From the NCBI GenBank assembly GCA_019456255.1, contig VRUG01000002.1, forward strand, positions 1 through 64,000: a DNA stretch of 64,000 nucleotides, read 5' to 3'. The position numbers were made by a program, and so were the translations under genes. Below, in pieces: positions 1-10,482 of this stretch. Position 1 is the stretch's first letter, and each line of letters starts with the position of its first letter. The DNA is from Planctomycetota bacterium. Its GTDB lineage: Bacteria > Planctomycetota > Phycisphaerae > Sedimentisphaerales > Anaerobacaceae. Under the pieces are notes generated by a model, which worked only from the letters and a program-made list of their open reading frames with translations, did not search any database and had not been told where the DNA came from.

Positions 1-306
1 TCGTGGAAAAATGATACTTTATCACCTTTGGAGAATGCGAAATGAACATGCTAAATTCGCTTAGATGCAAAATGTTGAGTGCCGAGGGCTAACAATTGAA
101 ATGAGGCCCGAATGAGGAATCAATGACCCTGTACCATTCGGTGCAGGGTAAACCTGTCAGCATGACAGGGTGGAAAAGTGCGTTTTATCCTATAATGGCA
201 GTTTGAGGGAAATTCGGTATTTGCGTAAGTGTGTCTTAGTCAAGGAGTTAGGTATTTGGGGTGGTGTTTGTGGTTGGCTGGCATGGTATTTGCGTAATAT
301 GGGGTT
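1..306. other. Non-coding leader region upstream of the receiver-groESL operon
   Basis: I see no convincing gene here. The region holds two adjacent hairpins (127-169), an isolated perfect TATAAT at 191-196 without a good -35 at the right distance, and a 13-bp direct repeat (ggtatttgcgtaa) at 216-228 and 285-297, the second copy ending 9 bp before the first gene. A CIRCE operator would be expected before a HrcA-controlled groESL operon. Only a poor half-match (gagtgccga at about 76) is present. Confidence 0.6.
127..169. repeat. Two consecutive hairpins upstream of the groESL operon
   Basis: The first stem is ccctgtacc/ggtgcaggg (127-135 with 140-148, one G-U pair, 4-nt loop). The second is cctgtca/tgacagg (153-159 with 163-169, perfect, 3-nt loop). 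No T-run follows, so this is not a standard terminator. It may be a leader structure, a protein-binding site or the end of an upstream transcript. Confidence 0.5.
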
Positions 307-717
307 ATGGTAGGCAGACTGTCTAAAATCGAAGAGGTACACCTATTGGCGAGTGATACCGACTGGGCACTTAGCAGGGCGGTACATGATATATTCGAGC
401 CTCGAGGCGTGCGGTTGATGACGGCGCGTAGTACGGCTGAATTTATCGATGTTATTGAAAGTAAGCCTGTACATGCGATGATAGTTGATATGGATTCATC
501 GCTTAGCGGGCTTGCGACGGTGAGGACCATTCGCAGATTCAATCCTGTGCTGCCTTGTATTATGCTTAGTAATCAAAGCAGTGACAGGGCGCTTGGTAAG
601 GCGTTGTCGCTCGATGTATTTAGCGTGATCGATAAGCCGGTGGACATGAGAATATTGCAGGAGCAATTGCATCGGCTTTTTGTTAAGAATTATAATAGTA
701 GAATTTTTGGTATTTAG
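307..717 (+). CDS. Stand-alone response-regulator receiver domain protein
   Basis: The 136-residue protein is a single receiver (CheY-like) domain with no output domain. The acidic pair is in LLASDTD (about residues 15-20), the probable phospho-acceptor aspartate in MIVDMD (about 61), the switch Ser in CIMLS (about 95) and the conserved Lys in IDKPVD. All catalytic positions therefore look intact. It ends 18 bp before groES on the same strand, so it is probably co-transcribed with the chaperonin. Whether it takes part in chaperonin control or merely shares the transcript is unknown. The ATG at 307 has only a weak upstream GGGG. Partner kinase unknown. Confidence 0.75.
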   Translation: MVGRLSKIEEVHLLASDTDWALSRAVHDIFEPRGVRLMTARSTAEFIDVIESKPVHAMIVDMDSSLSGLATVRTIRRFNPVLPCIMLSNQSSDRALGKALSLDVFSVIDKPVDMRILQEQLHRLFVKNYNSRIFGI

Positions 718-735
718 AAAAGGAGTAAAGAAGAG

Positions 736-1023
736 ATGAAGATCAAACCATTGGGTGACAAGGTTCTTGTTCAGCGCATTGAAGCAGAGAGCGTTACGGC
801 AGGCGGAATAGTTTTGCCTGAGGCAGCGAAAGAGAAACCTCAGCAGGGCAAGATTAAAAGCGTGGGGCCGGGAAAGATTCTCGATGACGGCAGCGTGCAG
901 AAGATGCAGGTTAAGAAAGGTGATCTGGTATTGTTCACCAGTTATGCGGGCAGTGAGATAAAGCTTAGCGGTGATGAGTATCTGATAATGAGTGAGTCGG
1001 ATATTTTGGCAATAGTGGAATAA
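736..1023 (+). CDS. groES: Co-chaperonin GroES (Hsp10)
   Basis: A 95-residue protein of normal GroES length that caps the GroEL barrel during ATP-driven folding in the cytoplasm. The N-terminus (KIKPLGDKVLVQR) and the GGIVLPEAAKEKPQQG mobile-loop region are canonical, as is the C-terminal end with YLIMSESDILAIVE. A strong AGGAG lies 10 bp before the ATG. groEL follows after a 36-bp gap, giving the usual groES-groEL order. Confidence 0.97.
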   Translation: MKIKPLGDKVLVQRIEAESVTAGGIVLPEAAKEKPQQGKIKSVGPGKILDDGSVQKMQVKKGDLVLFTSYAGSEIKLSGDEYLIMSESDILAIVE

Positions 1024-1053
1024 ATCGGAGTTTATCTAAAATTTAGGAGTTAG

Positions 1054-2682
<1,629 letters not shown>

Positions 2683-2695
2683 GAATATTAAATCG

Positions 2696-2728
2696 AAAGC
2701 GGGTTCTTAACGGAATCCGCTTTTTTTT
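2696..2728 (+). terminator. Rho-independent terminator after groEL
   Basis: An 11-bp stem (aaagcgggttc, 2696-2706, with gaatccgcttt, 2713-2723, one G-U pair) with a 6-nt loop is followed by an eight-T run (2721-2728). It lies 13 bp past the groEL stop. Confidence 0.9.
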
Positions 2729-2742
2729 AGAAGGGACATAAG

Positions 2743-3063
2743 ATGAGTTTCCAGTATTATTCAAATCTGGTTTCCAAAGGGACGCGGAACTTTGCGTCGG
2801 GTGTTTTTGTTACGGGAATGCTTTTGATAGGGTTCGGGTTTTTGATTTGGATATTGCGTGAACTCTTTGCGATGCTGTTTGCGGTGTTGTTCTGTATAGC
2901 TGGAATCGGGTGCATAGTGACCGGCGTGAAGATGTTCTGGTCGGTGAGTAAATTTGAAAAGATGAATTCGGATGGACAGGGGGCGTATCGAGAGAATGTT
3001 CATGTGCGCGTAGAAGATAACGGGGTAGATGTTCAAGTCCACGGCGAGGCTAATTTTGATTAG
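2743..3063 (+). CDS. Small two-helix membrane protein, unknown function
   Basis: The 106-residue protein has two hydrophobic segments (about residues 20-38 and 41-63) joined by a short turn, then a polar C-terminal tail of about 40 residues. It resembles a membrane hairpin anchor; I recognise no family. A good AGAAGGG precedes the ATG. It starts 15 bp after the groEL terminator, so it would be expressed by read-through or its own promoter. Its stop overlaps the stop of mraY on the opposite strand by 4 bp. Confidence 0.65.
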   Translation: MSFQYYSNLVSKGTRNFASGVFVTGMLLIGFGFLIWILRELFAMLFAVLFCIAGIGCIVTGVKMFWSVSKFEKMNSDGQGAYRENVHVRVEDNGVDVQVHGEANFD

Positions 3064-4199
3064 CGGATTTTCAAGGTTGCCAGTGCGATAGCGGCGAAGG
3101 CGGCGGCTAAGAGCCAAAATCTTACGACGACCTGTGGTTCTGACCAGCCTACAAGATGGAAGTGGTGGTGGATCGGTGCGCATTTGAAGAGTCTTTTTCC
3201 GCCGGTGTACTTGAAGTAGAGGATTTGTAAAACGACGCTGACCAGTTCGATTACGAAGACGCCTCCTATAATTAAAAGCAGAATTTCATTTCTTGTTACT
3301 AATGCTCCGTATCCCATTGCGGCTCCTAATGGCAGCGAGCCGACATCGCCCATGAATACCTGTGCTGGGTGACAATTGTACCAGAGGAAACCGAGGATGG
3401 CTCCCAGGATGGCAGAGTAGAATATCGCCAGTTCGCCGGATTGCGGTACGTGGGGCAGGAGCAGGTAACTCGACCATGTGATTTGTGAGGTTCTTGCCAT
3501 GGTTTCCGAAGCGACGTAGCAAAGCAGTACCAGTACCAGTGCGACCATTCCGACGCAGCCGGCGGCTAGTCCGTCCATTCCGTCTGTCAGGTTTACCGCG
3601 TTGCTTGTTGCGGTGATGTAAACGATGGCGATAAGTACGAACATCCAGTTTGCCAGTGGCAGGCCGTGTTTGTAAAACGGGAGCCAGAATAATTTTCCGT
3701 CGGTAATGTTTGTGAAGTCGGTGTATAAAAATGAAGCGATGAGGATAGCACCTCCGATTTGGAAGATGAGTTTTTCCCATGGTTTTAGGCCGTTTCTTGT
3801 GCGATGTCGGATGTCGGCGGTAAGCTTTAGCCAGTCATCAACGCCGCCAAGAACGGCAAACCAGATTATCAGGACAATCGCTTTTTGGACGAATGGGTTG
3901 GTTAGTTTTGCCCATAACAAGGTACCGGCTAATACGGCGAGGATGATAATCAGTCCGCCCATTGTTGGTGTGTTTGTTTTTTCTTTTGTGAGTTCGTTTA
4001 GTTTGTCGTGGTGAAATTCCGGCCTGTCGCCGATTTTTTTTGTCATTAGCCATCGTATGATCGTTGGGCCGAGAAAGACGGCGATCGAGAAGCTTGTCAG
4101 GATTGCCGCGATAGAGCGAAACATTACATCCTGATAAGCATAGAAACCTATCTTGTGTGTAAACGCGTCACGGAAATACCATAGAAGATAATATATCAT
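3060..4199 (-). CDS. mraY: Phospho-N-acetylmuramoyl-pentapeptide transferase MraY
   Basis: This polytopic membrane enzyme transfers phospho-MurNAc-pentapeptide from UDP to undecaprenyl phosphate, giving lipid I. The 379 residues hold the family signatures: TPTMGG (about 80), NLTDGMDGLA with catalytic aspartates, FMGDVGSLPLG, and the histidine motif APIHHHFHLVGW near the C-terminus. Its ATG directly abuts the murF stop codon (TAAATG), so translational coupling is likely. It is the last gene of the murE-murF-mraY run and meets the small membrane-protein gene tail to tail. Confidence 0.97.
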   Translation of the reverse strand: MIYYLLWYFRDAFTHKIGFYAYQDVMFRSIAAILTSFSIAVFLGPTIIRWLMTKKIGDRPEFHHDKLNELTKEKTNTPTMGGLIIILAVLAGTLLWAKLTNPFVQKAIVLIIWFAVLGGVDDWLKLTADIRHRTRNGLKPWEKLIFQIGGAILIASFLYTDFTNITDGKLFWLPFYKHGLPLANWMFVLIAIVYITATSNAVNLTDGMDGLAAGCVGMVALVLVLLCYVASETMARTSQITWSSYLLLPHVPQSGELAIFYSAILGAILGFLWYNCHPAQVFMGDVGSLPLGAAMGYGALVTRNEILLLIIGGVFVIELVSVVLQILYFKYTGGKRLFKCAPIHHHFHLVGWSEPQVVVRFWLLAAAFAAIALATLKIR

Positions 4200-5486
4200 T
4201 TAGAGACTCTTAAGTTTTTTGACGGCGGCTTCGAGTTTTGCTGCTCTGGAGCCTTTTATTAGTACTATATCGTCTTTTTTTATAAATTCGTTTAGCTGAT
4301 TGCAAGCAGAAATCGTGTCTTTGAAGGAATAAGTTTGCAAATTTTGTTTTTTTATTTTTTTAGCGGCTTGTGCGGCAAGATTTGCAAGCGGGCCTATGGC
4401 TATAAGCAGTTGTATATTGTTATCGGCGATATCTTTTCCAAGTTGTTGATGCAAATGCTTTTCGTCATTTCCAAGTTCGGCCATATCGCCGCAGATGAAA
4501 ACTTTTCGTTGGTTTTCGTTTGGATTCATATCGTCTAAAATTTTCAGGGCATTTTTCATCGAGGCCGGGTTTGCGTTATAGCAATCATTTAAAATGGTCA
4601 GGGTTTCGGTTTTTATTAATTCAGTTCGCATTGGAATTGGGGGTAAGGTTTTTATTGCATCGGCAAACTGATTTAGTGTGATTCCAAACTGCTCGCAGAT
4701 AGCGAAGGCGGTGATGGCATTTTCGATATTTCCCTGACCCAATAAAGGCAGTGTGATATCGATGCCATTTAGTGAGAAGGTGGTGGATGATTCTTTGAAC
4801 GCGGGATTTTGTGGTTTTAATTTAGAGGCGGCATCGGTTATTAAGACGCCGTCAGGTTTTAAGCCCTGAGCGATGGATAATTTTTCCTTTTTGATCGCTT
4901 CAAGGTCTTTGAGGCCTTCGAGGTGCGCGAGGCAAATTTTTGTTACAACGGCGATATCTGGTGCGGCGATTTTGGTAAGGTATTCGATTTCGCCGGTGTA
5001 GCTGCTGCCGAGTTCGGCGATGATGATTTGGTCGTCTGGGTCTGCGGCGAGTAAGGTCATTGGCAGGCCTATACTGTTATTGAAATTTGCCGGTGCCTGA
5101 AAAGTTTTGAAGTGTTTACTTAGAACGTGATATGTGATTTGTCTCGTAGTAGTTTTTCCTACTGAGCCTGTTATTGCCACGACCTTGAAATTGCAATCGT
5201 TTCGGTAATGAGCGGCAAGGCAGCCGAGTGCCTTTACTGAATCTTGAACTTTTAAGACGTTGCCAGAGGTGGTATCGCTGCTTGCTACGACGCAGGCGGC
5301 TTTTTTTCCCAGGGCGCGGGCGATATAGTCGTGGCCGTCAAAGTTTTCACCTTTTACCGCGAAGAAGCAGTCGCCTGGTTTTACTGTTCGCGAATCGGTG
5401 CTTACGCCGGTGATAAAGCCGCTAGTATTTTTAGGTGGTGCGGCATTTATTATCTTAGCTAATTTTCCAATAGAAATTTTTTTCAT
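4200..5486 (-). CDS. murF: UDP-MurNAc-tripeptide:D-Ala-D-Ala ligase MurF
   Basis: MurF adds D-Ala-D-Ala to the UDP-MurNAc-tripeptide in the cytoplasm. The 428-residue protein (slightly short for the family) has the N-terminal Mur domain with STDSRTVKPGDCFFAVKG, the ATP-binding loop AITGSVGKTTT (about residue 105), the central ligase signature NFNNSIGLPMTLL, and NDCYNANPASMKNAL opening the C-terminal domain. It overlaps murE by 4 bp (ATGA) and abuts mraY. Confidence 0.96.
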   Translation of the reverse strand: MKKISIGKLAKIINAAPPKNTSGFITGVSTDSRTVKPGDCFFAVKGENFDGHDYIARALGKKAACVVASSDTTSGNVLKVQDSVKALGCLAAHYRNDCNFKVVAITGSVGKTTTRQITYHVLSKHFKTFQAPANFNNSIGLPMTLLAADPDDQIIIAELGSSYTGEIEYLTKIAAPDIAVVTKICLAHLEGLKDLEAIKKEKLSIAQGLKPDGVLITDAASKLKPQNPAFKESSTTFSLNGIDITLPLLGQGNIENAITAFAICEQFGITLNQFADAIKTLPPIPMRTELIKTETLTILNDCYNANPASMKNALKILDDMNPNENQRKVFICGDMAELGNDEKHLHQQLGKDIADNNIQLLIAIGPLANLAAQAAKKIKKQNLQTYSFKDTISACNQLNEFIKKDDIVLIKGSRAAKLEAAVKKLKSL

Positions 5487-6916
5487 TTGAGATTTTTTAA
5501 GTAATTGGCGGCGACTTGTTTATCGCTGAACTGATTTTTTTTGCCATCTATTATTTGATAAGTTTCGTGTCCCTTTCCGGCTATAAGTATGATGTCGTTT
5601 TCTTTCGCGTCTCTAATTGCCGATTCTATGGCTTTTTTCCTATCAGATTCTGCGATGATAGAATCAGCGGTTGGGTTTTGAAGTCCCATATACATTTCGC
5701 CAATTATTGCGCATGGGTCCTCGCTTCTTGGGTTGTCGCTTGTGAGCATGAGGTTGTCGGCGAATTTTTCGGCGACGGCAGCCATTTTTGGTCTTTTTGT
5801 TTTGTCCCTGTCTCCGCCGCAACCAAATACAATTGTCAATTTGCCCTTGCATAAAGGTCTTAGAGCGGTGAGGACATTTTTCAGCGCATCGTCGGTGTGG
5901 GCATAATCGATCAGGACGGAAAAGTTTCGGTCGTGTTTTACCGGTTCAAGTCTGCCTGGAATTGCTTTTAAGCTGGACAGACCCGCGGCGATTGTTTTTA
6001 GATCGAAACCAGCGGCAAGACAGATTCCGGCGGCGGCAAGGTGGTTACTGATATTGTGTTTTCCAAAAAGAGGGGTTTTAACTTTTTGTGTTTGTCCGGC
6101 GTATCGAAGAGTAAAAATTGTTCCGTTTAAATCCATCGATTCGATGTGCGCGGTCAGGTCGGCGTCCTGGTCAACGGCGTAGAAAATAATTTTAGCGTTT
6201 GTTTTTTCAGCGATTTGGTTTGACATGTAGTCCTGTTTATTAAGGACAGCGGTCGCATCTGGTGAGAGATTCTCAAAGAGTTTTAATTTTGCATCGAAGT
6301 AATCTTCTTTTGTTTTGTGATAGTCGAGGTGGTCCTGAGTTAGATTTGTAAACGCGGCAGCTTTGAAGTCTATTGCGGCGAGTCTGTTTTGCGATAGAGC
6401 GTGACTGCTTGCTTCTGTGACCATAAATTTTGCGTCTGCGGCAACCATTTGCTTTTGAATGTCTGCGATGGTGAGGCTGTCAGGTGTAGTTAACGTGGCT
6501 GGAAGTGTTTCTTTTGCGGTGTCATAGGTAATGGTTGTGATAAGTCCGCATTTTTGGCCTGCGGATTGAATTACTGCGCGAACAAGAAAAGCGACGGTTG
6601 TTTTTCCATTTGTTCCGGTAACAGCGAGATTGGTTAATTTCGAGGCAGGGTTATCTTTTAGAGTTTGCGCTAAGATGGCGGCAGCTTTGGCGGTATCGTC
6701 GGTGGTAATAATTTCGGCGGTTTTGCAATCGCACGGTTTTTGTGTCACGATAAATTTTGCACCGTTATTAATGGCTTGTTCGATAAAGTCATGGCCGTCA
6801 AGGACGGTCCCTTTGACAGCGACGAAGATGCCTCCTTGTTTTACATCTCTCGAATCGAGGCAGAGGGTTGGTTTATCTGGTAAGGCTGCCAAGGTTAATA
6901 ATTCATCGAACGTCAT
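5483..6916 (-). CDS. murE: UDP-MurNAc-L-Ala-D-Glu:meso-diaminopimelate ligase MurE
   Basis: MurE adds the third amino acid of the peptidoglycan stem peptide. The 477 residues show CLDSRDVKQGGIFVAVKG (N-terminal domain), the P-loop AVTGTNGKTTVAF (about 108), the TEASSHAL motif, and FGCGGDRDKTKRP in the C-terminal half. The DNPRSEDP motif is the known signature for meso-diaminopimelate rather than lysine, so an A1-gamma-type peptidoglycan is inferred. It is 2 bp downstream of the ThuA-like gene and overlaps murF by 4 bp. Confidence 0.97.
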   Translation of the reverse strand: MTFDELLTLAALPDKPTLCLDSRDVKQGGIFVAVKGTVLDGHDFIEQAINNGAKFIVTQKPCDCKTAEIITTDDTAKAAAILAQTLKDNPASKLTNLAVTGTNGKTTVAFLVRAVIQSAGQKCGLITTITYDTAKETLPATLTTPDSLTIADIQKQMVAADAKFMVTEASSHALSQNRLAAIDFKAAAFTNLTQDHLDYHKTKEDYFDAKLKLFENLSPDATAVLNKQDYMSNQIAEKTNAKIIFYAVDQDADLTAHIESMDLNGTIFTLRYAGQTQKVKTPLFGKHNISNHLAAAGICLAAGFDLKTIAAGLSSLKAIPGRLEPVKHDRNFSVLIDYAHTDDALKNVLTALRPLCKGKLTIVFGCGGDRDKTKRPKMAAVAEKFADNLMLTSDNPRSEDPCAIIGEMYMGLQNPTADSIIAESDRKKAIESAIRDAKENDIILIAGKGHETYQIIDGKKNQFSDKQVAANYLKNLK

Positions 6917-6918
6917 TT

Positions 6919-7656
6919 TTATTCTCTGTTTTCACTTAGCTTTTCCAGAGGTTCAACTTTGTCGCATCTGTCGGGTTTTTTTATTTGGGGTTTTGCCCAG
7001 CGAACAGCATTTGTTAAAACTTTGATTATGTTTTCGTCGTGAAAGATGGGATATGTTTCGTGTCCTGGCCTGAAGTAGAAAATCTTTCCGTGGCCCCTTT
7101 GCCATGTGCACCCGCTTCTAAAGACTTCTCCGCCCTGGAACCATGAGATGAAAATAACTTTATCAGGGTTTGGTATATCGAATCTTTCGCCGTACATTTC
7201 GGTTTGTGGCAGTTCAAAGAATTCGCCGATGCCTTTTGTAATCGGATGCGCGGGTTCTATGTTCCAGAGTCTTTCTTTTTCGGCGGCTTCTCTCCATTTT
7301 AGTGAGCAGTTTGTGCCGAGGAGTGTTTTTAGTATCTTTGAGAAATGCGCCGAGTGCAAAACAATCAAACCCATGCCTTCGAGAACTCGTTTTTTTACTT
7401 TTTCGACAATTTCGTCGCTGACTTCGTGGTGCGCCATGTGTCCCCACCAGAGAAGAACATCTGTATTGTCGAGCATGTCATCTGTCAGGCCATGCTGAGG
7501 CTCATCGAGTGTGGCAGTATTTGCCTGTATGTCGTCGGCGGCGTTTAAGCTATTGGCGATGGCGATATGTATTCCGTCCGGATAAATTTCTTTCACACGG
7601 TTGTTAATTTTTTCGTGTCGGAATTCGTTCCAGACTGTTGCTTTTATAATATCCAT
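6919..7656 (-). CDS. ThuA-like domain protein
   Basis: The 245 residues match the ThuA-like family (glutamine-amidotransferase-like fold, named after a trehalose-utilisation gene). Visible family features are the start [26 protein letters not shown] (about 88-100), [12 protein letters not shown] (about 117) and [14 protein letters not shown] (about 200). The biochemical activity of such proteins is mostly unproven; many act in sugar metabolism. It lies 2 bp upstream of murE and probably shares its transcript, although a functional link to cell-wall synthesis is not obvious. Confidence 0.85.
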   Translation of the reverse strand: MDIIKATVWNEFRHEKINNRVKEIYPDGIHIAIANSLNAADDIQANTATLDEPQHGLTDDMLDNTDVLLWWGHMAHHEVSDEIVEKVKKRVLEGMGLIVLHSAHFSKILKTLLGTNCSLKWREAAEKERLWNIEPAHPITKGIGEFFELPQTEMYGERFDIPNPDKVIFISWFQGGEVFRSGCTWQRGHGKIFYFRPGHETYPIFHDENIIKVLTNAVRWAKPQIKKPDRCDKVEPLEKLSENRE

Positions 7657-7676
7657 TTGCTTTTAAGATTTAATTA

Positions 7677-8549
7677 TTATTTCTGAGATGGCGGGTAATC
7701 ATCGAAGATACCATCGAGCATCAGGTTTGTCATAACCGGCCCCTCGTCTGTCATAGTGACCCATACTATATGATCGAACTGTCCTTTTTCAATTCCTTCG
7801 AGTTTTCCGTTTTCTCCGGATCCCCCGCCGCCAGTAAGAGCTAAGGCGTAGTATCTTCTGCCATTACGAATTTCTTTTTGGTATCTATGCTCGTGGCCGG
7901 TGAAGACGGTGTAGTCTCTGTCGGCGAGAAGTTTTTCCATTTTTGCCCATGAGCCTGTATCTCTGTGCCACATTGGCTTATGAAGGAAAAGAAGCGTCCA
8001 TCGCACATTCGGGTACGCGGCTAAAACTTTTTTGAAATACTGCATTTGTTTTTCGCCGATGTTATCAGCTTCGTGAGCGCGTGGCGGATCCTCTGAATTA
8101 ACGCAGAGGAACAGTACGTCGCGATATACGAAATGGTAATAAAGCCTGCCCATTTCCCTTTGCCATAATTTAACCATGAATTCATTTGTCACATCGTGAT
8201 TTCCCGGGACATAAAAGAAAGGCATTTCGAGTTTATTGACCATGGAGTCAAACTCGTTCCACTGATCCATTATCTTAGCTTCGTCTTCTGTATATCCTTC
8301 AATCAAATCACCAACTGACATTACAAATTCGGGCTTTAGGAGTGTTAGGCTTTCGATTGCCTTTTCAAAGACGCCTGGGCGATTTCCGCCAGTGCGGTCG
8401 GCGACGATAGCGAACTGGAAATTGGCGGGGTCGTTGTAGAGGTTTAGATGTGTCCATGGATTCTTCTTTTCCTGTTTGATCGTCAAGTCCGAGCAACCCG
8501 CTAAGACGAATACGATTGTAACGATAGTAAGACTTTTTAAGATTTTCAT
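7677..8549 (-). CDS. Metallophosphoesterase lipoprotein (calcineurin-like)
   Basis: A 290-residue lipoprotein: the signal peptide ends in the lipobox VLAGC (Cys19), so it is probably membrane-anchored outside the cytoplasm. The calcineurin-like metal-site motifs appear in order: VADRTGG (about 49), VGDLIEG (about 80), PGNHD (about 116), FLHKPMWH (about 188) and TGHEHRYQ (about 217). It is therefore likely an active two-metal phosphoesterase; the substrate is unknown. A GGGAG precedes the ATG. It follows recJ after 28 bp. Confidence 0.87.
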   Translation of the reverse strand: MKILKSLTIVTIVFVLAGCSDLTIKQEKKNPWTHLNLYNDPANFQFAIVADRTGGNRPGVFEKAIESLTLLKPEFVMSVGDLIEGYTEDEAKIMDQWNEFDSMVNKLEMPFFYVPGNHDVTNEFMVKLWQREMGRLYYHFVYRDVLFLCVNSEDPPRAHEADNIGEKQMQYFKKVLAAYPNVRWTLLFLHKPMWHRDTGSWAKMEKLLADRDYTVFTGHEHRYQKEIRNGRRYYALALTGGGGSGENGKLEGIEKGQFDHIVWVTMTDEGPVMTNLMLDGIFDDYPPSQK

Positions 8550-8577
8550 AAAAACTCCCTGTGGTTAAGTGTTAGTG

Positions 8578-10359
8578 TCAATCGAACTGTATGTCTCTAA
8601 TCTGCAGCTGGACGTTTGTATTTCCATTGTATGTATTTAGCTGGGGGTGGAAAGCGACGCTGAAGAATTCTTTTTCGAGTAATTTTTTTTCCAGCTTGCC
8701 CATTTTGAAACCAATGCACCGGATGGTAGCTTTGTTATCGGTAATGGTAATCTGTAGATGGTCTCCTTTTGCTCCTACTCTTCTTGGGTGTGCTGCGAGC
8801 TTTACGCCCTTTGCGGCAAAAATTGGTTTTGGATTTAGCTGGCCGAAAGGCTCGATCAAATCTAATTGTTTTACCGTCTCCATTGTAAAGACGTCGAGTG
8901 AGGTCATAGCGTCGATGTCGAGTTTCGCTGTGACATCTTCGTAATTTAGATTGTCTTTTGCGTATGATTCAAAATCGTATATAAATTCCTGGATTTTATC
9001 CGGCTCGATAGTGATGCCCGCGGCCATTTTGTGTCCGCCAAAAGTTGTCAGTGACTTTGAGCATGCGGTTATCGCTTTTAAAATGTCAAAGCCAGCGATT
9101 GAGCGTGCCGAGCCCTGAGCGATGCCGTTTGAGGTGTTGATTAAAATTGTCGGGCGATAGAAGCGGTCAATGACCCTCGAAGCGACGATGCCAATTACGC
9201 CGGTATGCCAATCTTCGTTTGCCAGTACGATGCTTTTCTTGTCGGGGTGGTTTAGTCCCTGCTGAACAATCATTTCGCATGCCTGTTTGAAAATTTTTCT
9301 TTCGCATCGCTGCCTGAGAGAGTTTTGTTCTTTTAGGTATTGGGCAATCTGCATTGAACTAACTTCATTGTCGGAAGTTAAAAGTTCGACAGCTAATCTT
9401 GCGTGCCCCATTCTTCCGGCGGCGTTTAGCATTGGCGCGAGTCTGAAACCGATATGATAGCTTTCAAGTCCCTGTCCGGTGAGTCCTGCGGTTTCGATGA
9501 GCGCGTTTATGCCGGGGAGTCGGCATTGAGGTAGTGACTTTAATCCGAAGCTTGCGATGACCCTGTTTTCGCCTCTTATGTCAACGACGTCGGCTATGGT
9601 TCCCATGGCGGCAAGTGAGGTTGCGTTTAGCATAAAGTCACGCAGTTGGGGGTTAAGTTTTTCACCGGCATTGAAGTGGTTAGCCAGTGCCCATGCTAAT
9701 TTGAACGCGACCACAGCGCCGGCGGGAGTTTGATTTTCGTATGACTCATCGAGGGCAGGGTGGACTATCGCAAATACGTCTGGCAGTTGGGTGTCGGGTT
9801 GGTGGTGGTCGGTTATTATGATATCGAGGCCGAGGTTTTTCGCAAAGGCCGTTGACTTTACAGCATTGATTCCGCAATCGACGGTTATTATAAGTTTTGT
9901 GCCGGTGTCTGCGATTGAGTTGATGGCATCTGCGTTTAGGCCGTAACCTTCATCTATGCGGTGGGGGATGTAATAATCGACGTCGGCACCGAGTAATATC
10001 AGAAGCTGCCACAAAATCGCGACGCCTGTGATGCCGTCGACGTCATAGTCTCCATAAACGGTAATCTTTTCTTTTTCTTTTATGGCCTGGGTGATTCTCG
10101 GCAGTGCTTTTTGCACGCCTGGCATTTTTTCCGGCGGGATGAGGTTTGTCAGTTTAGGCTGAAGGAAAGCCAAGGCGGTTTGCGAGTCGTTGATGCCTCG
10201 ATTGATGAGGACCTGAGCCAAGAGGGGATGTACTTTTAGTGATTTTGCAAGTGGTTCGGCGTTTTCACTGGCCGGTTTTACCGCCCATTGTTTTTTTGGT
10301 TCAATCAAACGCTTTTGAGGGCGTTTTTCCTGAGTTTGCATCCCTGCGGTTAGCTGCAT
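8578..10359 (-). CDS. recJ: Single-stranded-DNA-specific exonuclease RecJ
   Basis: RecJ degrades single-stranded DNA 5' to 3' in recombinational and mismatch repair. The 593 residues contain the DHH-family motifs: YGDYDVDGITG (about 100), IITDHHQPD (about 180), the AAGRMGHARLAVELL segment, and the DHHA1 signature GGHKMAAG (about 445). The C-terminal OB-like part is present, so the protein is full length. AGGAAGG sits 7 bp before the ATG at 10359, which supports this start over the Met seven codons downstream. Confidence 0.96.
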   Translation of the reverse strand: MQLTAGMQTQEKRPQKRLIEPKKQWAVKPASENAEPLAKSLKVHPLLAQVLINRGINDSQTALAFLQPKLTNLIPPEKMPGVQKALPRITQAIKEKEKITVYGDYDVDGITGVAILWQLLILLGADVDYYIPHRIDEGYGLNADAINSIADTGTKLIITVDCGINAVKSTAFAKNLGLDIIITDHHQPDTQLPDVFAIVHPALDESYENQTPAGAVVAFKLAWALANHFNAGEKLNPQLRDFMLNATSLAAMGTIADVVDIRGENRVIASFGLKSLPQCRLPGINALIETAGLTGQGLESYHIGFRLAPMLNAAGRMGHARLAVELLTSDNEVSSMQIAQYLKEQNSLRQRCERKIFKQACEMIVQQGLNHPDKKSIVLANEDWHTGVIGIVASRVIDRFYRPTILINTSNGIAQGSARSIAGFDILKAITACSKSLTTFGGHKMAAGITIEPDKIQEFIYDFESYAKDNLNYEDVTAKLDIDAMTSLDVFTMETVKQLDLIEPFGQLNPKPIFAAKGVKLAAHPRRVGAKGDHLQITITDNKATIRCIGFKMGKLEKKLLEKEFFSVAFHPQLNTYNGNTNVQLQIRDIQFD

Positions 10360-10482
10360 AGCAGGCCTTCCTACTCCTAATTATTGATTTGGGTTTCTGT
10401 AAAGCTCTTTATACCAGAAAGCGGTGGCAAACTGCAAGGCTTTTCGGGGATTTGGGGTACAAAGGGCGATTAACGGCCTTGG

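Noticed and set aside
65-95. CIRCE (HrcA) operator upstream of groESL
   Set aside because: Only one half (gagtgccga) resembles the consensus; the other arm matches about 4 of 9 bases.
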